Assembly: GCA_002414505.1 (NCBI GenBank)
Contig: DHZF01000124.1
Span: 1 to 15,457, forward strand
Direction: 5' to 3'
Origin: Hyphomonas sp. UBA5111
GTDB lineage: Bacteria > Pseudomonadota > Alphaproteobacteria > Caulobacterales > Hyphomonadaceae
DNA length: 15,457 bases
Within the stretch, counting starts at the first letter, position 1, and each line of letters begins with the position of its first letter. Below are positions 1 through 7,244 of the stretch, one piece after another. The position numbers and the translations under genes were made by a program. The notes below the pieces were generated by a model, which was not told the DNA's origin, made no database searches, and saw only the letters and a program-made list of their open reading frames with translations.

Positions 1-1078
1 GGATCAGGAATTCCTTGCCTTCCTGCGTCGTGATCGGCGTGTAGCGCAGGCCGAGGGATTCCACGACGCCGAACGTCTCGCCGACTTCGATCACGTCCTG
101 CGGCTTGATCGAGCGCTCCGAGAGCAGGACGATGCCGGAGACAAAGTTCGAGACCACTTTCTGCATACCAAAGGCAAAGCCGAGGCCGATGGCACCGGAG
201 ATCACCGTCAGCGCGCCGAGCGGAATGCCGAGCCCTGCAAGGGTGAGCAGGGCGGCCGCAACAATGAAAACGATCTGGATGGCATTGCCGATCAGGATGC
301 GGATCGAGGGCTCGACTTTGGGGATATGGTTGACCCGCCGCTTCATCGACTTGGCCGCGCGGTTTGCGATGAACAGCAGGACAGCGGCGGTCAGGATGGC
401 CTGGAAGATGAAGACCGGGCTGATCCGCCTAGTGCCGAAGGACGGACCAATGCTTGACAGCCAGCCTATGACGTCGGGCAGCACGCCGAGCGCGAAGAAG
501 ATGGCAAACGTCCATGTCAGGAAGGAGGCGAGGCCGCGCAGCTCCTCCGGCAGGAAGGTCATCGTCACCCGGATCGCCAGCCAGGCAATGGCCAGTGACA
601 GGGCCGTCCGGACAAGGATCAGCGGGTGGTCGATCGAACTGAGCAGCGACACCGCCACCGCCAGCAGGATGGACCAGAGCGCCGGTCGCACCGCCTTTTG
701 CAAGACGTCCAGCCCTTCGCGGCGAGGCGGCTCCACAAAGCGGCGCAGCGTGACGGTGATGAGGCGCTTGAAAGGCGGGGTGAGCAGGGCGCCCAGCGCG
801 AGCGCCAGGATGATGCAGCCCAGCTGGATCAGGATGGGGTAGAGAAATTCAGGCTGTTGCGCCTTGGTGTGGAGCCAGCCCGCCGGATCGTCGAGGAACG
901 GCCTTGCCGGCTCCAGCCATTTGAGCAGCGGATTGACGATGTCTTCCACCGGCGGAAGCAGTTCCTCAGCAGGCTGAGCTCCCTGTCCGGTGGCTTCCGT
1001 CGCATCGACCGCGCGGCAATAGGTTTCCCCATCACCGCCGGTGATGCATTTCTGGTAGGTGACGTTGTCTTCCGCCAA
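1..1078 (-). CDS. MscS-family mechanosensitive channel (partial, 3' end beyond window)
   Basis: The visible 359 residues form a multi-pass inner-membrane protein that ends in an MscS core. Hydrophobic segments lie near residues 79-100, 131-147, 151-165, 187-205, 221-238 and 260-280. The pore helix and following strand at about 278-311 have the Gly/Ala-rich MscS pattern (AIGLGFAFGMQKVVSNF). The start of the beta domain follows (KPQDVIEVGETFGVVE). Such channels open under membrane tension and release solutes during osmotic downshock. The start is taken as TTG at 1078: an in-frame stop lies two codons upstream (1084-1082) and no ATG occurs in the first 240 codons. A weak GGCGGA precedes it. It begins 11 bases after the SDR stop, so the two are probably cotranscribed. 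The N-terminal 75 residues before the first TM are polar, with two Cys (11 and 21). The family call is firm; the exact start is moderate. Confidence 0.9.
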   Translation of the reverse strand, partial: MAEDNVTYQKCITGGDGETYCRAVDATEATGQGAQPAEELLPPVEDIVNPLLKWLEPARPFLDDPAGWLHTKAQQPEFLYPILIQLGCIILALALGALLTPPFKRLITVTLRRFVEPPRREGLDVLQKAVRPALWSILLAVAVSLLSSIDHPLILVRTALSLAIAWLAIRVTMTFLPEELRGLASFLTWTFAIFFALGVLPDVIGWLSSIGPSFGTRRISPVFIFQAILTAAVLLFIANRAAKSMKRRVNHIPKVEPSIRILIGNAIQIVFIVAAALLTLAGLGIPLGALTVISGAIGLGFAFGMQKVVSNFVSGIVLLSERSIKPQDVIEVGETFGVVESLGLRYTPITTQEGKEFLI

Positions 1079-1089
1079 GCGCTATCCGC

Positions 1090-2007
1090 CTAGACCGGGT
1101 CGTAGGGGAAGACGCTGGCCGAGGCGCCCATGTCGAAGAAATTGGCCTTCATGGCGGGCATGGCCTGTTCGAGCAGGGTTTCCGGCGTCCAGCCTTCCAT
1201 ACGGGCCAGCGACTTGACCGGACGGGGCTGGTCGAACAGCACGACTTCATTGCCGCGCACGGCGAAGATCTGTCCCGAGACGTCATTGGCCTTGTCGGCG
1301 CAGAGGGCGACGGCCAGCTGGGCAACCTGGTCGGCCCGCATGCCCTGGCGCATCCGCTCGACGCGCTCGGCGCCGGCTTCGTCCTTGACCGGGATGGAGG
1401 CGATCATGCGCGTCCAGGCGAACGGCGCGATGACGTTGGAGCGGACATTCTTGCGCGCGCCTTCCATGGCGACGATGCGCGACAGGCCGACAATGCCCAT
1501 CTTGGCGGCGGCATAGTTCGCCTGGCCGATATTGCCGATCAGGCCGGACGTGGAGGTGAAGAGGACGAAATTGCCGTCTTCCTTCTCGCGGAAGAGTTCG
1601 ATGGCCGCGCGGGTGACATTGAAGGTACCGCGAAGGTGGACGTCGATCACGCTGTCCCAATCGTCTTCGCTCATCTTGTGGAACATGCCGTCTCGCAGGA
1701 TGCCGGCCGGGTTGATGATCGAGTGCAGGGCGCCGTACTCGTCCTTCGCCTGTTCGATCATGCCCTGGACCGCTTTCATGTCGGTCACGCTTTCCGAGTT
1801 CGAGACAGCTTCGCCGCCCGCCTTGCGGATTTCCTGGGCCACGGTCTCGGCCGGGCCGGCGCTGCCTTCATCGGCGCCGGTCAGGCTGCCGCCCAGATCG
1901 TTGACGACCACTTTTGCGCCTTCGCGCGCCGCCAGCAGGGCGGTCTCCTTGCCGATGCCATTGCCACCGCCGGTCACGAGGACCACTTTGCCTTCCAGAA
2001 CGCCCAT
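1090..2007 (-). CDS. SDR dehydrogenase, MFE-2-type 3-hydroxyacyl-CoA dehydrogenase-like
   Basis: This is a 305-residue short-chain dehydrogenase with a Rossmann cofactor motif TGGGNGIG at residues 12-19. The acidic NDLGG at 36-40 and the ILRDGMFHKM segment at 103-112 resemble the (3R)-hydroxyacyl-CoA dehydrogenase domain of peroxisomal multifunctional enzyme 2. The catalytic residues are S152, Y165 and K169 (YAAAK). The usual NNAG is NPAG here (99-102). The C-terminal extension after about residue 250 is longer than in classical 250-residue SDRs, which also fits that subgroup. A role in fatty-acyl-CoA or steroid side-chain oxidation is inferred from family resemblance only. A good GGGAG sits 9 bases before the ATG. 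It is divergent from the HAD gene at 2110 and lies upstream of the MscS gene in a likely two-gene transcript. Confidence 0.88.
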   Translation of the reverse strand: MGVLEGKVVLVTGGGNGIGKETALLAAREGAKVVVNDLGGSLTGADEGSAGPAETVAQEIRKAGGEAVSNSESVTDMKAVQGMIEQAKDEYGALHSIINPAGILRDGMFHKMSEDDWDSVIDVHLRGTFNVTRAAIELFREKEDGNFVLFTSTSGLIGNIGQANYAAAKMGIVGLSRIVAMEGARKNVRSNVIAPFAWTRMIASIPVKDEAGAERVERMRQGMRADQVAQLAVALCADKANDVSGQIFAVRGNEVVLFDQPRPVKSLARMEGWTPETLLEQAMPAMKANFFDMGASASVFPYDPV

Positions 2008-2109
2008 CAGACGAAACTCCCTTTATATGTTGCAGTCGCCGCCACCGTAGAACCCGGCCCGCAATGTTCAAGGTTTGAAATCGTCGCTGGTGCGGGTAGA
2101 GGTGCTGGC

Positions 2110-2760
2110 ATGACAAAGACATTCCAAGCCGTAATCTGGGATTTTGGGGGCGTGTTCACGACCTCTCCCTTCGACGCCTTCACCCGCTACGAGGCCGAAC
2201 GCGGCCTGCCGAAGGATTTCATTCGGACCGTCAACGCGACCAACCCTCTGGACAATGCCTGGGCCAAGCTGGAGCAGAGCCTCGTCACGGCGGCTGAATT
2301 CGACGGCATGTTCCGCGAAGAAGCCAAGGCGATGGGCCACGACGTGCCCGGCGGTGAAGTGCTGGCGCTGCTGTCCGGCTCGCTGCGGCCCCGCGTGGTC
2401 AACGCGCTGACCGTCTGCAAGACCAAGGGCAAGGTTGGCTGCATCACCAATAATGCGCCGGTCGGCAAGGGCGCCTCGATGACCAATGATGAGGCAAAGG
2501 CGCGCGAAGTGGCCAAGGTCTTCGACATGTTCGACCATGTGATTGAAAGCTCGAAGCTCGGCATCCGCAAGCCGGACCCGCGCATCTATGCTCTGATGTG
2601 CGAGACGCTCGATGTCGATCCGGCGGAATGTGTCTATCTCGACGATATCGGGCACAATCTGAAACCGGCCCGCGACATGGGCATGACGACGATCAAGGTG
2701 CTCAATGAAGACCAATTGCTGTCAGACCTCCAGGCTGCGACCGGATATGCGCTGGCCTAG
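2110..2760 (+). CDS. HAD superfamily hydrolase (subfamily IA, epoxide-hydrolase-N-like)
   Basis: This is a 216-residue cytoplasmic HAD-fold hydrolase. Motif I is WDFGGVFTT with nucleophile D11. Motif II is T113 in ITNN. Motif III is K154 in GIRKPDPRIY, and motif IV is the D168-D169 pair in VYLDD. A helical cap lies between motifs I and II, as in subfamily IA. The second Asp of the usual DxD is Gly (DFG), as seen in some HAD-IA members such as the YihX group and the N-terminal domains of epoxide-hydrolase/ACAD10-type proteins. Activity is therefore not excluded, but the substrate cannot be predicted. The ATG at 2110 is chosen because the open frame upstream is antisense to the divergent SDR and MTKTFQAVIWDFGG is a natural domain start. 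Its 3' end overlaps the next gene by 14 bases. Confidence 0.87.
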   Translation: MTKTFQAVIWDFGGVFTTSPFDAFTRYEAERGLPKDFIRTVNATNPLDNAWAKLEQSLVTAAEFDGMFREEAKAMGHDVPGGEVLALLSGSLRPRVVNALTVCKTKGKVGCITNNAPVGKGASMTNDEAKAREVAKVFDMFDHVIESSKLGIRKPDPRIYALMCETLDVDPAECVYLDDIGHNLKPARDMGMTTIKVLNEDQLLSDLQAATGYALA

Positions 2761-3331
2761 CGCGCTCATCGGCGGGTTGGCGGCCGCGCTCCTAGCGGCC
2801 TGTTCACCTGCGGCCGAACCTGCCGGGCGGCCGGTGCCGGATGAATCCCTGATGCAGCCGCCGCAGGTGCCGGACCCGGTCGTGCTGACGCCCGAGGCGG
2901 AGGCAACCCGCGACGAGTTGCTGTCGCATGCGAAGGCCGGATCGCTGAGCCGGCTCTCGCGGGTGGCCAATGCGAATGACGGCTTTGTCTCCAATCTCGG
3001 CGGTACGCCGCACCGGCAATACTGGGATTTGATGCGCCGCATCGGCGCCGACCCCAATCGCAGCCTGCGCGAATTGTTCGAGCTGCCGCCCGGCATGCGC
3101 GAGATCGATGGCGAGGTCTGGTATGTCTGGCCGGACCTGGCGGCGCGCGATGCGCAGGATCTGATCCCGGAGAAACTGTCCTTTCAGGACCGTCGGCGCC
3201 TGATGGAACTGATCGGCGAAGACGGGATTGAACGGATACGGCAGGGCGAGGGCTATCCCGGCATGCGCACGGCCATCGCCGGCAATGGCCGCTGGGTCTA
3301 TTACGTGCTCGGCCAGGATGGAGAGGATTAG
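2747..3331 (+). CDS. Small lipoprotein of unknown function
   Basis: This 194-residue protein opens with a short basic-hydrophobic signal and a lipobox LAAC. The predicted lipidated Cys is residue 19, so it should be exported and anchored to a membrane. The mature part starts with a Pro/Ala-rich linker, then about 150 polar residues of mixed helix with several Trp/Tyr (for example EVWYVWPDL) and a C-terminal RWVYYVLGQDGED. I do not recognise the family. The start at 2747 is preferred over the in-frame ATG at 2705 because it places the signal peptide at the N-terminus. The extra 14 residues of the longer form are read from HAD coding sequence. It overlaps the HAD gene by 14 bases and ends 3 bases before the dehydratase gene, which suggests one transcript. 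Confidence 0.75.
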   Translation: MRWPSALIGGLAAALLAACSPAAEPAGRPVPDESLMQPPQVPDPVVLTPEAEATRDELLSHAKAGSLSRLSRVANANDGFVSNLGGTPHRQYWDLMRRIGADPNRSLRELFELPPGMREIDGEVWYVWPDLAARDAQDLIPEKLSFQDRRRLMELIGEDGIERIRQGEGYPGMRTAIAGNGRWVYYVLGQDGED

Positions 3332-3334
3332 GAC

Positions 3335-3628
3335 ATGTCAGGAAAAATCGGTGCAGACGCCGCCCTTGAAACGCTGAGCGGCTGGACGAAAGGGCCCGGC
3401 GAGCGCGACACGATCGAGAAGGCGTTCAAGCTTGCCGACTTCAAGACGGCCTGGGGCTTCATGTCCGCCGTGGCGCTGAAGGCCGAGCAGATGGACCACC
3501 ATCCCGAATGGTTCAATGTCTACAACAAGGTCGAGGTCACGCTGACCACGCATGATGTGGATGGGGTGTCCGAAAAGGATGTCGAGCTGGCCCGGTTCAT
3601 GGACGCGCTGGCGACCAAGTTCTCCTGA
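3335..3628 (+). CDS. 4a-hydroxytetrahydrobiopterin dehydratase (pterin carbinolamine dehydratase)
   Basis: This is a 97-residue protein of the PCD/DCoH family, close to the usual 95-105. The signature is the DHHPEW box at residues 54-59 followed by [12 protein letters not shown]. The active-site histidines are H55, H56 and H73. The enzyme dehydrates 4a-hydroxytetrahydropterin, normally recycling the cofactor of aromatic amino-acid hydroxylases; some bacterial members have been linked to molybdopterin or folate metabolism. No phenylalanine hydroxylase gene is present in the window, so the partner is unknown. The ATG lies 3 bases after the lipoprotein stop, with purine-rich GAGAGGATTAGGAC just before it. 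This fits translational coupling within the 2110-3628 cluster. Confidence 0.93.
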   Translation: MSGKIGADAALETLSGWTKGPGERDTIEKAFKLADFKTAWGFMSAVALKAEQMDHHPEWFNVYNKVEVTLTTHDVDGVSEKDVELARFMDALATKFS

Positions 3629-3633
3629 ATTTC

Positions 3634-3655
3634 GCGGCGCCTTTGCCGCTTCTCC
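3634..3655 (+). terminator. Possible weak hairpin terminator after the pterin dehydratase
   Basis: GCGGC at 3634-3638 can pair with GCCGC at 3645-3649 around a six-base loop and is followed by TTCTCCC. The stem is only 5 bp and the T-tract is poor, so an intrinsic terminator is possible but not well supported. Confidence 0.25.
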
Positions 3656-3728
3656 CAAGGTCAAGCTGGCTCGCCCCCGACCGCGCTGGTACGGGTAGGC
3701 AAAACCACACAGAGCGGAGGATACAGGC

Positions 3729-4499
3729 ATGGGCCGGGTAGACGGAAAGAAAGCATTCATCACAGGCGGCGCGCAGGGGCTCGGCGAGGCCACGGCCCGC
3801 ATGATGGCCCGCGAAGGCGCCAAGGTCACCGTCACGGATGTGAACGGGGCAGGGGCCGAAGCGGTCGCCGCCTCGATCAATGAGGCACACGGCGCAGGCA
3901 CCGCCTTTGCCTGGCAGCATGACGTGACCGATGCCGACCAATGGCAGGACGTGCTGCAAGCGGCGCATGACGCGATGGGCGGCCTGAATGTGCTGGTCAA
4001 TAATGCGGGTATCGGCTCGCTCGGCTCGGTCGAGGACGAGAATTACGAGACCTTCAAGAAGGTCCAGACGGTCGATGTCGACTCCATCTTCCTCGGCTGC
4101 AAATACGCCATCCCGCTGATGCGCGCGCATGGGCTTGGCTCGATCATCAACATCTCGTCGATCGCCGGCATCATCGCGAGCGCGAACTATGTGTCGTACA
4201 ACACCGCCAAGGCGGCTGTGCGGCATATCTCGAAATCGATCGCGCTGCATTGCGCCAAGGGCGGCCAGATCCGGTGTAACTCCGTGCATCCGGTGTTCAT
4301 CAACACGCCGATCCTGGACCGGACCAAGGAAATGTTCGGCGAGGAAGAAGCGCTCGCCAAGCTTGGGCGCCAGATCCCGCTCGGCAAGGTCGGCGAGCCG
4401 GACGACATCGCCTATGCCGTGCTCTATCTCGCCTCGGACGAGTCGAAACTGGTCACCGGGATCGAGCTGAAAGTGGATGGCGGCATTTCCGCGATGTAG
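3729..4499 (+). CDS. SDR family oxidoreductase (hydroxysteroid/cyclohexanol dehydrogenase-like)
   Basis: This is a 256-residue classical SDR. The cofactor motif TGGAQGLG lies at 12-19 and D37 at the end of strand beta-2 suggests a preference for NAD over NADP. NNAG is at 91-94. The catalytic set is S144, Y157 and K161 (YNTAK), and the C-terminal GIELKVDGGISAM is the usual SDR ending. Overall it resembles bacterial 3(or 17)beta-hydroxysteroid and cyclohexanol dehydrogenases of the same length, so an alcohol/ketone interconversion is likely; the substrate is unknown. A strong GGAGGA lies 7 bases before the ATG, and about 100 bases separate it from the preceding gene, so it may have its own promoter. 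It converges on the small membrane gene with only 2 bases between stops. Confidence 0.92.
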   Translation: MGRVDGKKAFITGGAQGLGEATARMMAREGAKVTVTDVNGAGAEAVAASINEAHGAGTAFAWQHDVTDADQWQDVLQAAHDAMGGLNVLVNNAGIGSLGSVEDENYETFKKVQTVDVDSIFLGCKYAIPLMRAHGLGSIINISSIAGIIASANYVSYNTAKAAVRHISKSIALHCAKGGQIRCNSVHPVFINTPILDRTKEMFGEEEALAKLGRQIPLGKVGEPDDIAYAVLYLASDESKLVTGIELKVDGGISAM

Positions 4500-4501
4500 G
4501 A

Positions 4502-4744
4502 TCAGGCTTCGGCTGTGCGCCGCTCGTGGGCCATTCTGCGAACGTGCCGGGCTCTCAGGCGGGGCGCGATTTTCCAGGAGGCCGGGATCGCGATCACGGC
4601 GCTGAGCAGCACGGCTGCCGGAATGAACACGGCGGCATTGGTTCTGAGGGCGGGTGTGTACATCACGGCCAGCAGGATTGCGCCGAAAAGCACGCCCTGA
4701 ACCATTCCGTACAGGAGCAAGGTAATTGCCATTCTGTTCGACAT
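4502..4744 (-). CDS. Small two-TM membrane protein, unknown function
   Basis: This 80-residue protein has two hydrophobic helices (about residues 5-27 and 36-54) and a very basic C-terminal tail (RLRARHVRRMAHERR) that would be cytoplasmic by the positive-inside rule. I do not recognise the family. A good AAGGAAA precedes the ATG by about 6 bases, which supports a real gene despite its size. It is convergent with the SDR and divergent from the VOC gene. The 142-base gap between 4744 and 4887 would hold its promoter. Confidence 0.68.
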   Translation of the reverse strand: MSNRMAITLLLYGMVQGVLFGAILLAVMYTPALRTNAAVFIPAAVLLSAVIAIPASWKIAPRLRARHVRRMAHERRTAEA

Positions 4745-4759
4745 GTCGGGTTTCCTTTT

Positions 4760-4783
4760 GAATTGCTATATCCAGAACAATTC
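4760..4783. repeat. Inverted repeat GAATTG-N12-CAATTC in a divergent promoter region
   Basis: GAATTG at 4760-4765 and CAATTC at 4778-4783 are a perfect 6-bp inverted repeat around 12 bases, directly upstream of the small membrane gene. It could be an operator or part of the minus-strand promoter. AT-rich 6-mers arise easily by chance. Confidence 0.3.
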
Positions 4784-4827
4784 GTGAGAGGCCCGGCATG
4801 TTCCCCGCAAAGGCGAACAGAATTTGC

Positions 4828-4856
4828 TTGCCGGTCCAAGCTGTTCACTGTATGTT
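4828..4856 (+). promoter_or_regulatory. Candidate sigma-70-type promoter for the VOC gene
   Basis: TTGCCG (4828-4833), a 17-base spacer and TATGTT (4851-4856) match the -35 and -10 consensus at 4 of 6 positions each with ideal spacing. Transcription would begin near 4863, giving a leader of about 24 bases that includes GGGAGGG. Confidence 0.4.
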
Positions 4857-4886
4857 CTTACCTGTCCAGTAGATGGGAGGGACATC

Positions 4887-5258
4887 ATGATCGGTTATGT
4901 GACACTCGGCGCGGCAGACCTTCAGCGCGCCGCGAAATTCTACGATGCCCTTGCGGCCGAGATGGGCACGGGCCGGATGATGGAGGAAGAGACCTTCATC
5001 GCCTGGGGCACGCCCGGCGGCGCAGCCGGGGTGGCGGCGACGCTGCCCTTTGACGGCCAGCCCGCGACGGTCGGCAATGGCACGATGGTCGCCTTGGCGG
5101 CGAAGGACAAGGACCAGGTCCACAAGCTCTACGAGATTGCGCTGGCCAATGGCGGCAGCGATGAAGGCGCGCCCGGCCCGCGCGGGGAGGGCGGCTTCTA
5201 TGCAGCCTATTTCCGCGATCCGGACGGCAACAAGCTGAACGCCTTCACGATGGCGTAA
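4887..5258 (+). CDS. VOC-fold (glyoxalase/bleomycin-resistance-like) protein
   Basis: This 123-residue protein shows the paired beta-alpha-beta-beta-beta pattern of the vicinal oxygen chelate fold. An N-terminal GYVTLGAADLQRAAKFYDAL module and a C-terminal YFRDPDGNKLNAF strand are visible. The first-strand position that usually holds a metal-binding His/Gln is not His, and the Glu that normally follows DPDGNK is Asn (N118). The classical metal site therefore looks incomplete, and a binding or non-glyoxalase role is possible. The start at 4887 is preferred over an in-frame ATG at 4824 because GGGAGGG lies 6 bases upstream and the fold starts immediately. Its last 14 bases overlap the end of the convergent MFS gene. 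Confidence 0.85.
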   Translation: MIGYVTLGAADLQRAAKFYDALAAEMGTGRMMEEETFIAWGTPGGAAGVAATLPFDGQPATVGNGTMVALAAKDKDQVHKLYEIALANGGSDEGAPGPRGEGGFYAAYFRDPDGNKLNAFTMA

Positions 5259-6489
5259 GCGGGCGCTTCGACGTTACCAGCAGCGCATAGATGGCCAGAC
5301 TGCCAATCAGCGCGGCGGACACATAGAGCGGCAGTTGCGGCATGAATGAATACAGCGTCGCGCCGATCAATGGCCCGAAAATGAAGCCGGACGGAGGCGC
5401 CGCTGCCAGCAGCGCTGCGGCCGCGCCCTGTTCCTCGCGGGTCACCGACAGGCTGCCGAGCGCATTGGCGGCCGGCACGGCCAGCGCCGCCCCGCCGCCC
5501 ACGGTCAGGAAGCTGATTGCCACGGCCCAGAACGGGAAGAACAGATCTGCCGCCACATAGCCGAGCGCCACGATGGCGAGGCCCAGCGGCAGGATCTTGC
5601 GCGGGTCCGGACGGCGCGGCTGCACATAGCCGAACTGCACGACGATCATGCCGGCGGCGAAACAGGCAAAGGCAATCCCGGTGTGCAGGACCACGGCTTC
5701 GCCGGCCGAGCGGCCCGCCGTGTCGACAAATTTGTAGCGGTCTTCGATGAACCAGCTGAGCGTCTGCTGCACGATGCCGATGCCGATGAAATAGCTGAAC
5801 AGGAAGACGAGGTGCGGGAAGACGCGCGGGTCACGCACCGCTAGCGGTGTGGGCCGTTTCGCGGTTTTCGGCCGTTTGCGCGTCGCCGGCAGCACAATGG
5901 CCAGGATCACGGCCACGGCGAGGTTGAGCACGATCGTGCCCCAGATCGGCATCAGGGCCCCGAAGGGGGCGAGCACGGTCGCGCCCGCCGGGCCGAGGAT
6001 CGAGCCGATGCTGACACAGGCGCCCAGCATGCCGAGGCCGCCGGCCCGGGTCATCGGTGTGGTCGCATCCGTCATCGCGGCCATCGCGGCCGGCTGCAGG
6101 CCGGGGGACAGGAGGCCGAACCAGATGCGCACGAAGACCAGGGTGAAGAAGGCGGTGAGGCCGGTGACCAGGCCCGCAAGGGCCGCGTTGAGGGCGAAGA
6201 CGAAGGCCATATTGGTCAGGCCCATTGCCGCAAGGGAGAAGATCATCACCCGCTTGCGGCCGAACCGGTCGGCGAGCCGGCCCCAGGCCGGGATCAGCAG
6301 GGCGTAGACGGCGGCCGACAGGGTCAGGATGCCGGCGACTTCGATCTCGGTCAGCCCGGCCTTGCGGGCGAGGGGGGCCACCACCACGAAATTGATGCTC
6401 ATGCCGGCGCCCATGGCCACCATGGCGATGCCGATCATTGCCTTTTGCAATCCGCTGAGAGGCAGCAGCGGCGTGTCCGGATCTGTCAT
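5245..6489 (-). CDS. MFS transporter (DHA1/TetA-like)
   Basis: This is a 414-residue, 12-TM major facilitator superfamily transporter of the inner membrane. The loop 2-3 signature motif A is clear at about residues 70-81 (GRLADRFGRKRV). The Gly/Pro-rich fifth helix (GACVSIGSILGPAG) resembles the antiporter motif C of drug:H+ exporters. Export of a small hydrophobic compound is therefore plausible, but the substrate is unknown. A basic central loop (residues about 205-220, rich in Lys/Arg/Pro) separates the two six-helix halves. The ATG at 6489 is preferred over an in-frame TTG at 6510 because GAGGGAG lies 9 bases before it. It is divergent from yggT. Its C-terminal end overlaps the convergent VOC gene by 14 bases. 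Confidence 0.9.
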   Translation of the reverse strand: MTDPDTPLLPLSGLQKAMIGIAMVAMGAGMSINFVVVAPLARKAGLTEIEVAGILTLSAAVYALLIPAWGRLADRFGRKRVMIFSLAAMGLTNMAFVFALNAALAGLVTGLTAFFTLVFVRIWFGLLSPGLQPAAMAAMTDATTPMTRAGGLGMLGACVSIGSILGPAGATVLAPFGALMPIWGTIVLNLAVAVILAIVLPATRKRPKTAKRPTPLAVRDPRVFPHLVFLFSYFIGIGIVQQTLSWFIEDRYKFVDTAGRSAGEAVVLHTGIAFACFAAGMIVVQFGYVQPRRPDPRKILPLGLAIVALGYVAADLFFPFWAVAISFLTVGGGAALAVPAANALGSLSVTREEQGAAAALLAAAPPSGFIFGPLIGATLYSFMPQLPLYVSAALIGSLAIYALLVTSKRPLTPS

Positions 6490-6583
6490 GTCGGCGGGCT
6501 CCCTCGGCAATTGTCTTGTCTATTTTTGTTCGCCCGCCTTGCCAAACGGAAACCGCCCTAACTGGCAAAGCCGGAGAGAACGT

Positions 6584-6593
6584 CTTGCGCAAG
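6584..6593. promoter_or_regulatory. Perfect 10-bp palindrome CTTGCGCAAG, possible operator
   Basis: This self-complementary site lies between the divergent MFS and yggT genes, about 95 bases from the MFS start and 57 from the yggT start. A second inverted pair, TTGCCA (6539-6544) and TGGCAA (6563-6568), lies nearby. The region could be a regulator binding site; no regulator gene is adjacent. Confidence 0.3.
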
Positions 6594-6649
6594 CTAGGGG
6601 CATCACCCTAAGTGAAGGCAACAACAGAAAATAATCGGAGCGTTGCCCC

Positions 6650-6943
6650 ATGGCCGCCATTCTTGATCTCATCATGGTCGTTCTGCGGATCGCCACGTTT
6701 ATCATCATCATCCAGGCTGTCCTGTCCTGGCTGGTCGGCTTCAATGTGCTGAGCATCCAGAACCCGACCGTGCGCAGCATCTGGGGCGGATTGCAGAAAA
6801 TCACCGAGCCGGTTTACCGGCCGATCCGCAACATCCTGCCGCCCATGGGCGGGCTGGACCTGACCCCGATGGTAGTACTGCTGATCATCTTCTTCCTGGA
6901 ACGGGTGATCGCGCGCTACGGCTACGGCGTCGTCCCGTTCTGA
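6650..6943 (+). CDS. yggT: YggT family membrane protein
   Basis: This is a 97-residue inner-membrane protein with two TM helices (about residues 5-29 and 71-90). The conserved YggT segment between them is EPVYRPIRNILPPMGGLDLTP. YggT proteins have been linked to osmotic/potassium stress tolerance and, in Gram-positives (YlmG), to division and envelope assembly; the exact biochemical role is unsettled. GGAG lies about 10 bases before the ATG. It opens a run of four closely packed plus-strand genes (YggT, YggU, FolD, HNH). YggT next to YggU is a recurrent bacterial pairing. Confidence 0.93.
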   Translation: MAAILDLIMVVLRIATFIIIIQAVLSWLVGFNVLSIQNPTVRSIWGGLQKITEPVYRPIRNILPPMGGLDLTPMVVLLIIFFLERVIARYGYGVVPF

Positions 6944-6947
6944 TCTG

Positions 6948-7244
6948 GTGCACCGGCTGACCGTCCGCGTGCAGCCGAACGCGTCGGCTGACCGGGTCGA
7001 GACTTGGGAAACAGATGATGCCGGACGGACCTATCTGAAGGTGCGCGTCCGCGCCGTGCCGGAAGGCGGCAAGGCGAATGCGGCGGTCGAGAAGCTGATC
7101 GCGAAATGGCTCGGCGTGCCAAAGTCTGCGGTCAGGGTGGTGACGGGGGGCAAGAACCGGTTAAAAGGCCTCGACATTGACGGGCCGCCCGATCTGGCGG
7201 CGAAACTGGCCGGGGATCAGGGCAATGAGCGCGCAGGTAATTGA
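6948..7244 (+). CDS. yggU: DUF167 / YggU family protein
   Basis: This 98-residue cytoplasmic protein has the DUF167 pattern: [12 protein letters not shown] near the N-terminus, then [29 protein letters not shown] and a Gly/Lys-rich [16 protein letters not shown]. The function of the family is not established. The GTG start is 4 bases after the yggT stop. No strong Shine-Dalgarno sequence is visible, so translation is probably coupled to yggT. Its 3' end overlaps folD by 20 bases. Confidence 0.92.
   Translation: MHRLTVRVQPNASADRVETWETDDAGRTYLKVRVRAVPEGGKANAAVEKLIAKWLGVPKSAVRVVTGGKNRLKGLDIDGPPDLAAKLAGDQGNERAGN

Noticed and set aside
105..842. Plus-strand open frame of 245 codons opposite the MscS gene
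   Set aside because: It is antisense to a clear MscS sequence, has a low-complexity Arg/Ser/Met-rich translation and no recognisable domain; it is a GC-rich shadow frame.
1636..2109. Upstream extension of the HAD hydrolase frame
   Set aside because: The extra 158 codons are antisense to the divergent SDR and unlike any HAD N-terminus; the ATG at 2110 is a natural start.
3597..4799. Minus-strand open frame of 400 codons opposite the second SDR
   Set aside because: Although long, it lies across a well-defined SDR, the intergenic region and the small membrane gene. Its product is His/Arg/Asp-rich with no domain.
4887..6489. Possible drug-resistance cassette made of the VOC protein and the MFS transporter
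   Set aside because: The two genes are convergent and overlap only at their ends, so they are not an operon, and neither shows substrate-specific resistance features.
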